A DNA stretch of 64,000 nucleotides from positions 248,001 to 312,000 of the forward strand of contig CAJQUN010000009.1 of assembly GCA_907163345.1 (NCBI GenBank), written 5' to 3'. Shown one piece after another: positions 58,411 to 64,000 of this stretch (the first letter of the stretch is position 1; each line of letters opens with the position of its first letter). The stretch is from Haberlea rhodopensis (Eukaryota > Streptophyta > Magnoliopsida > Lamiales > Gesneriaceae). Both the position numbers and the translations under genes were made by a program. The notes below the pieces were generated by a model. The model worked only from the letters and a program-made list of their open reading frames with translations, did not search any database and was not told the DNA's origin.

Positions 58411-59115
58411 TCGGCGGGCGCTGGCAAGGACGGACGCATTGTCAGGCAAGGGAAGGAAAATGCCCTCTCTCAAAAACATTTGTTGCATTACCCCTAAAAT
58501 TGTATTTTGCCCCCCTCCAAATTTCGTAGTCCCCAGAAAAATTTATTTTGCCTCCATTAAAAATCCCCCACACCCCCAATTTTTATGTTATTATTTTTTT
58601 GGCCCCCTCGTCTTGAATTCTAAACCCTCACAATGCATACGATTTTAAGGCATCCCACTTGCGCTCACCCTGCAATTGACAAATACACCTTTTCATGAAA
58701 TTTCAGATGTTCGATTAAACAAAATCTTGATTGTTGAGGTAGCTATAGAAACCGATAGATAGAAAGTAGGGTATTAAAACATACTTCAGATGAATGCTAC
58801 GAGACATTTTTCATGGTTTTTACTAACAAATTTGACATGATTGAATCATGTGAATGACAATGGCGAGATGGGGGCATGGGAGATGTTCCGTTCAAGCAAA
58901 GGCAACATGGGATGGGCTTTCATCATGCCCTAAATAACTCGTCCCATCCAACCAATCAAACCTTGCAAACTCTTTAAATTCATATGCACTCTACTATAGA
59001 TTTGAACTTCAAATTCTCAAATACACACAGACCCTAAAAAATATTACTAAATCGACTAAATAACAAGTCTAGATAGTAGATACCATCTCATAACAATAAA
59101 AAAAAGTCCTACTAG
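58411..59115. other. Spacer, no gene recognised
   Basis: Contains C-rich runs around 58490-58620 and otherwise AT-rich DNA. Nothing can be supported. Confidence 0.5.
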
Positions 59116-59341
59116 CCCCTGGGGTTAGCTGAGATAGGTAAGTGTATTGTGCATGAGCCAAAAAGATCACAAGTTAAATTCATGTATCTGCATCTCTCAG
59201 TTTGAGCATGTCGAATCGGGCTTGCCTAGTGCGATTTTCCTGGCTGACGTGATTTGTAGGATATTGTGTCAGTTCAGGAGTTTACCCAGTATACATCCTA
59301 AGGATAGCGGCCACGGATTTTCACGTTATCAAATAAAAATG
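59116..59341 (+). mobile_element. tRNA-derived SINE
   Basis: A-box-like 'ggttagctgagataggtaag' near 59124 and a decayed B box 'aagttaaattc' near 59171 indicate a tRNA-derived head. The tail 'aggagtttaccc...ctaaggatagcggccacgga...gttatcaaataaaaat' matches the 3' end style of common asterid SINEs (from memory). Imperfect target-site copies AAGTCCTACTA (59105-59115) and AAGTCCTTAGTA (59342-59353) flank it. Confidence 0.75.
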
Positions 59342-59353
59342 AAGTCCTTAGTA

Positions 59354-60408
59354 GAGTAATTTAAAGAAAATATATCGGAGCACAAAAGGCGTGAGGTGCC
59401 AGGTATCGTGAGAAACTTTTCTTTTAATAACGTTGGGTCAATAATCTTTGAAATTTAACTGGGAATAATAATAAGCAAACCCGTTATTGGTTCCCACCTA
59501 TAGACAGCTCATACACCCAATGGTCTAGAATCCTTTCCCATGAAGCAATCGCATATGTTACGTATCCACACTATGACACTATGGGAAATTTGGGTCTACC
59601 ACGATAATGTTGTCCTAAGGACAGCTCCAACAATTTCAATATATTTGGATAAACCGGGTGTCGTCACCTCCAACAGTTATCATTGCAGGGTTAAGATGTT
59701 ACCATTCATGTTGGGGTCTATTTAGCCAAAAAGGAATCGAAAGCAGACACAATGGTCAAAAGACAGCAGCAGAGCTCATGGCAGAATGTGCGGAGCAAAT
59801 GCTTTTGCTCTTCTCTATGTAATCAGCCATTAAAACACAACTAATTAAAAATTAGGAATTAAAATAACACCAAATGTGTACTTGGGAAAAGTAATAAATT
59901 GGCAACCAACACTGAACTTTCTCTTTATTGATAATAAGATAAGATATTCATCACAAAGACACAAACCATCTGCACTTCACACACAACTAAAAAAATAATA
60001 ATTTATCAGGTTGGAGCATCAACCAAAAAGAGACCCCAACTCGCTGCTTAAACCCGCCAAACAAGCTTTCAAGTATAATATATAATCCTATTCTTCTATA
60101 TAATATATTATTATATAATAAAATAATATGTCATTCAAAAAAAGTCCAACTGGGACCAAAAGAGGAACTGTGATCCACCACTTTCTTGAACCTCCAGCCA
60201 AACAGAGCGAGTAAGCATCATCCCTTTCAAAGGAAAGATTTTATGAAAGATTTAATCTTTCTGAATATTATAATGATTATTATTATTATAATAATCTATG
60301 TTAATAATTCTAAGATACTATCCCTAATCACTTGCCACCAAGAAACTTAATCCTAAATGAGCCAAAAGAATTCCTCGACATTTTCTCAGCAAGACCATCT
60401 TGAGATTG
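59354..60408. other. Spacer and probable 3' untranslated region of the next gene
   Basis: AT-rich with no coding frame. The part nearest 60408 should be the 3' UTR of the minus-strand gene. Confidence 0.5.
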
Positions 60409-61948
60409 TTAATAAGTCCACTCCTGAGGAAGCCATAGTTCTTGATTCATCACTGGCTGTGGGCCAAAATCTCTCTGTTGAGCCATTCTGATGCGAGACA
60501 CAGGTTTCAAAGTGCTATCTGCAAGTAATAATAATTCATTCATACATTCACAATCTATTCAGGTTAATGAATCGGCAAATTATTAATCAAATTTTACCAT
60601 ATTGAGATTTGACATTTGAAATGCCTCTGAAATGGGCTTGCGCCGGGATGTCAATAGAATCAACATTTAAATTCAGGGCATGGACCACTCTCTCTGTTAC
60701 CAAAGCTCTTGAACACCCTTCTGCTTTAAATCCACATGCAAAAAGTCATGACTTAAAAAAAAGCGTGTAGAAATAGAAAAATTTATACAAAATAAGTGTA
60801 ATTAAACGAAGGGTTCTGTAATTTTAGATGGCTTATCACTTTACCCCTTAAAAATTTATTAACATAACAAGTTGTAACACATGAATGCATTAATTTACCT
60901 GGTTTCTTGCGAGTTTCTTGGGGGAGGGTCTCATATCTTCGGGGCAAAAAAACTCCAGTTCCGGTTCTTTCATTCTTGGCTCCGCTTTCCCCAAGGTAAA
61001 CAGCCCTCATCCCTGAACGTGGTATCGGCGGTTGCTGGTGAGACTGTTGCAAAGTAGGCCAAGCAGCGGCGGATATCCCGTTTCTTCTTTCCCCGACATT
61101 ACTTCCATTATTAAACTGGTTTCCTAGTTTCTCTTGGCCCCAAACACCATTCCTCGCCATTTTCTGAAACTGAACATAGCCTTTTCAGTTATGAAAAATT
61201 AGAGATCCAAAAGTAGAAACAAATAACAGGTGGAGATGAACATAGTCTTACTGACATTGACTGCTTGCATATGCTGCTGGGAGACTTGGAGCTGTCTTTT
61301 ATGATCCGAGTAGATTCCGGACATGATACTCGGTTTTGTTTGGGGAACAGAAACAGCGCTGGTTTTGGTTGAATAAAACGATTTTGCCTCTTGACTCGCC
61401 CTCATCCTCGCAACTTCCCCGGCAGCAGCATACAGCAAATCCCATCCGGCGGCGTCTTGAACTTTCGTCGGAGAAGGAACCTGAGAAATGCATTTTTGGC
61501 TTCCTCGACTGGAACCTGGGTTATACCCGCAGAGGGTTGACTGCGGTGAACCAGATAACTTCAACCCCTGCGGAGAAATGAAACCGAATCACTCCACAAA
61601 TTTCTTTAAAAGCGACAGGGAGGTAAAATAAAAAGAATTAATCCGGACCTGTTCATGATACTCAGACGAGGGATTGTAGTCTTGTAGATGTAGAGTAGAA
61701 TAAGCTATCTTCCTAGTAAGAAAGGTGATGAAGTCATCTTCGTCGCTCTCGGTTTCCGTTGATCCCATGAATGACTCAACAGGCGAACTCCAATCTGATC
61801 TAAATCCTGAAGAATTCCAAAGCCCATGTGAAAAACCATCACCCGGTTTCGTTGGGAAGCGATCAGTTCTGAAATCAGTCCGCAGTTCATCCTCCGTCAG
61901 GAACCCCGATGGCAGCCAGAACTCCCCGTCATCCAACTCTTTCGACAT
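60409..61948 (-). CDS. Plant-specific protein of unknown function (ends ELWLPQEWTY), 5 exons
   Basis: Exons on the minus strand: 61948-61649, 61567-61256, 61169-60899, 60720-60598, 60518-60409. All junctions are GT-AG, and the joined frame gives 371 residues. The start MSKELDDGEFWLPSGFL is followed by an acidic, serine-rich region. The middle contains AGWDLLYAAAGEVARM (about 131-146), then a Gln/Pro-rich part (LQQSHQQPPIPRSGMRAVYL), then the conserved box GTGVFLPRR (274-282) and the C-terminus ELWLPQEWTY. I recall Arabidopsis proteins of the same layout (such as At3g54000-like) without a proven function. No enzyme motif, signal peptide or membrane segment is visible. A cytosolic or nuclear regulator is possible but only inferred. 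The acceptor of exon 3 could also lie six bases downstream (two fewer residues). Confidence 0.85.
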
Positions 61949-62664
61949 AGCAACTCACAGCATACACCAATAAATACACCCAAAAGAACCTTTTTCTACT
62001 TCAAGAAAGGGAATACCAGAGACGGATGTTATTTATGGCGAGAACCGGTATGAGGAGGGAATTACGGGATCTTGCCGCTCCCTGAAGGATTACAACAATA
62101 CACTGGGAGAAATGAGAAGTTGAAGAGTAGGTTTTATAGTGTACAATCTACAATACACTGGGCATTTGTAGGAACCCTCGAGATTTTGTCTCACAAACGC
62201 ATCGAGTGGAGGTGAAAAACACGCTCGAAGAATAAGGTGGGAAACTCTTCGAAAAAAAGCTGTAAAGAGCTGTAGCCAGGTAAGAAGGCGAGTGGGGTCA
62301 GTATCTGACACATCTCACTTGCTTCTCCTGCGAGCCAGTAGACTGGTCACATTCTATGTTAAATATCTCTTCTTTAAGATATATACATTTTTTATTTTTC
62401 TCTCCAATGCATACTCCTAAGTTTAAGTAATCCCTTCACGTACTGGCTCAGATTGTGAATTGATGTATTGAATTGTTATACAATAACGTATACCTATCGT
62501 ATTAGATATTTATGTCAAATAATAGGGGAAACATTTGTATTTTTCTATATCTAATACAAATTAGAAAGAGTAATATTATAACTCAACATGAGGTTTATTC
62601 GTTATTGTTCAAACTATATGTCAAAAATCGTACTAGATCATTTTATTAGGGGTGCAAACGAATC
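61949..62664. other. Upstream region of the 371-aa gene
   Basis: Should contain the 5' UTR and promoter for the minus-strand gene starting at 61948. No TATA box could be fixed. The rest is AT-rich spacer. Confidence 0.5.
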
Positions 62665-62895
62665 GAATATGGTTAACTTGTGCAGGCCATGATGGAAAAT
62701 TGGATGCAAAGTTGCAGTGGAAGTTGTTGATGGACATTAATTGGTATGAGAGAAGAATTTGAGAGGCCGAGAATAATTTCGGTGGTGGAGGCAACGTGGC
62801 TGCCGTGAGTCACGACGTAGTTGTCGGTTGAGGAGGCGGATCAAGTGTGCACTAGTACGGTAGATATACAAGATCACGATAAATATGAAAGATAG
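62665..62895 (-). pseudogene. Copia gag 5' fragment, duplicate copy
   Basis: 231 bp nearly identical to 63396-63628, sharing 'gaatatggttaacttgtgca' at one end and 'cacgataaatatgaaagata' at the other. It represents the leader and first about 60 codons of a copia gag on the minus strand; the frame is broken by small indels. Confidence 0.7.
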
Positions 62896-63243
62896 ATGAA
62901 TTACCCTAAAAAAATAAGAATTAGCCTAAAGAAAAATGAACATATCATGTCATCGTTGTTACTATAATTATCATAATGATTACATGTCCAAGATTTCGGG
63001 GCCATTATTACATAAAGATAAATATTATTGTTATTTTATAACGTTGTCAAACAATTTTCATGAATTTACATGAAAATTACTCTTGTAGCAACATAATATG
63101 CTATGGCAATATCCTAACACTTACTGAAATGGGTGATACCCCTCTGGTCGGTCTTTCTTAAGTTCTCGACTAGGGAGACTTGGAAATTGGACTGAATATA
63201 AGCAGGAAGAGAAAGAGAGAGATCGTAACAACTTGATATGAAA

Positions 63244-63628
63244 CTACATACAACCGACATACCAAAACATGGCAGATAAGAGAAGAGCGTCTTGTCGCTT
63301 CCAGTGTATATGAGTAGCCGTGGATTCATCGATGGTGCCAATCAGTGGGCGTGGAAAAGTGTCATCAATAAAGCCTGAAAAGCCATAACCAAAAAGAATA
63401 TGGTTAACTTGTGCAGGCCATGATGGAAAATTGGATGCAGTAAGTTGAAGTGGAAGTTGTTGATGGACATTAATTGGTATGAGAGAAGAATTGGAGAGGC
63501 CGAGAATAATTTTGGTGGTGGAGGCAACGTGGACGCCGTGAGTCACGACGATGTTGTCGGTTGAGGAGGCGGACTAAGTGTGCACTAGTACGATAGATAT
63601 ACAAGATCACGATAAATATGAAAGATAA
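63244..63628 (-). pseudogene. Copia gag N-terminal fragment
   Basis: The frame at 63546-63244 contains LPLQLTASNFPSWPAQVNHI, GYGFSGFIDDTFPRPL and HWKRQDALLLSA, which match the N-terminal gag core of plant Ty1/copia elements. It ends prematurely after about 100 codons, and no knuckle, protease or polymerase follows. The remaining sequence to 64000 shows no recognisable gene. Confidence 0.75.
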
Positions 63629-64000
63629 GATAATGATATTTAAAAAAAATTGTAATCTCTGTATGACCAAGGAAGAGAAGATTTGATACAATCTTTCCTC
63701 ATGTTGATATAATTAACTTGATCATTTGATGGAGTTATATCGCTTCTATCTTCCCTAGTATCTGGTAGGAATAGGCCCTATAGATCCTTTGGATGTACGG
63801 ACCATGGGCTAATGTGGTGCAGAATTCGTGTATCTTGCCAAAGCATGCATTCACTTGGTGGAGTAGCTAATTCCACATGACACTGCAGTATCAAGTGAAC
63901 TCATTTACTCTATGGATGAGTGCTCTTGGTAAGTTCCTTACTAGTGATCGGCTTCTCTGTGTGGATAAGTGCTCTTGCCAAAGCATGCATTAGTCTTGGA

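Overview
This window is nuclear DNA of a flowering plant. It holds split plant genes with GT-AG introns, a complete brassinosteroid-signalling kinase (BSK) gene, plant lineages of LTR retrotransposons, a tRNA-derived SINE, a MULE transposase relic and long AT-rich spacers. The SINE 3' end and overall style suggest an asterid, possibly Lamiales; this is recalled pattern, not proof. I see no rRNA, tRNA or bacterial-type genes.

Only three intact host genes can be supported. They are a RINGv E3-ligase-like gene (4578-6214, +, 2 exons, 211 aa), a BSK pseudokinase gene (22166-25455, -, 10 exons, 488 aa) and a plant-specific gene of unknown function (60409-61948, -, 5 exons, 371 aa). All three splice models were built by hand and stay in frame across every junction. 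Two short gene-like fragments (about 43.9-44.2 kb and 45.3-45.6 kb) remain unidentified.

Most of the rest is transposable elements, several complete with target-site duplications (TSDs). (1) 1-2033: 5' part of an Athila/Tat-type Ty3 element, minus strand, with a tRNA-Asp primer-binding site (PBS). (2) 9439-19329: a full-length Tekay/Del-type chromovirus, minus strand, TSD GACAA, inserted into a decayed MULE transposase and carrying an extra coiled-coil ORF before gag. (3) 28469-35168: a full-length Ty1/copia element, plus strand, TSD GTTTA. It has no tRNA-type PBS; the PBS position is instead a perfect 15-nt complement of its own LTR. (4) 35290-about 38.8 kb: 3' part of another Athila-type element. 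(5) 39812-43454: a non-autonomous copia derivative, minus strand, TSD AGCAC, with a single fused 233-codon ORF. (6) 47096-55910: a second Tekay-type chromovirus, plus strand, TSD CTTGA, inserted into a foldback-like array of about 22-bp repeats. (7) Copia gag fragments at the right end.

The candidates most worth following are the self-complementary PBS of the copia element (a possible self-priming retrotransposon), the additional coiled-coil ORF in the first chromovirus, the eight-unit hairpin array in the LTRs of the second chromovirus, the fused-ORF non-autonomous copia element, and the inverted short-repeat array. All were read by eye; no alignment or folding program was run.
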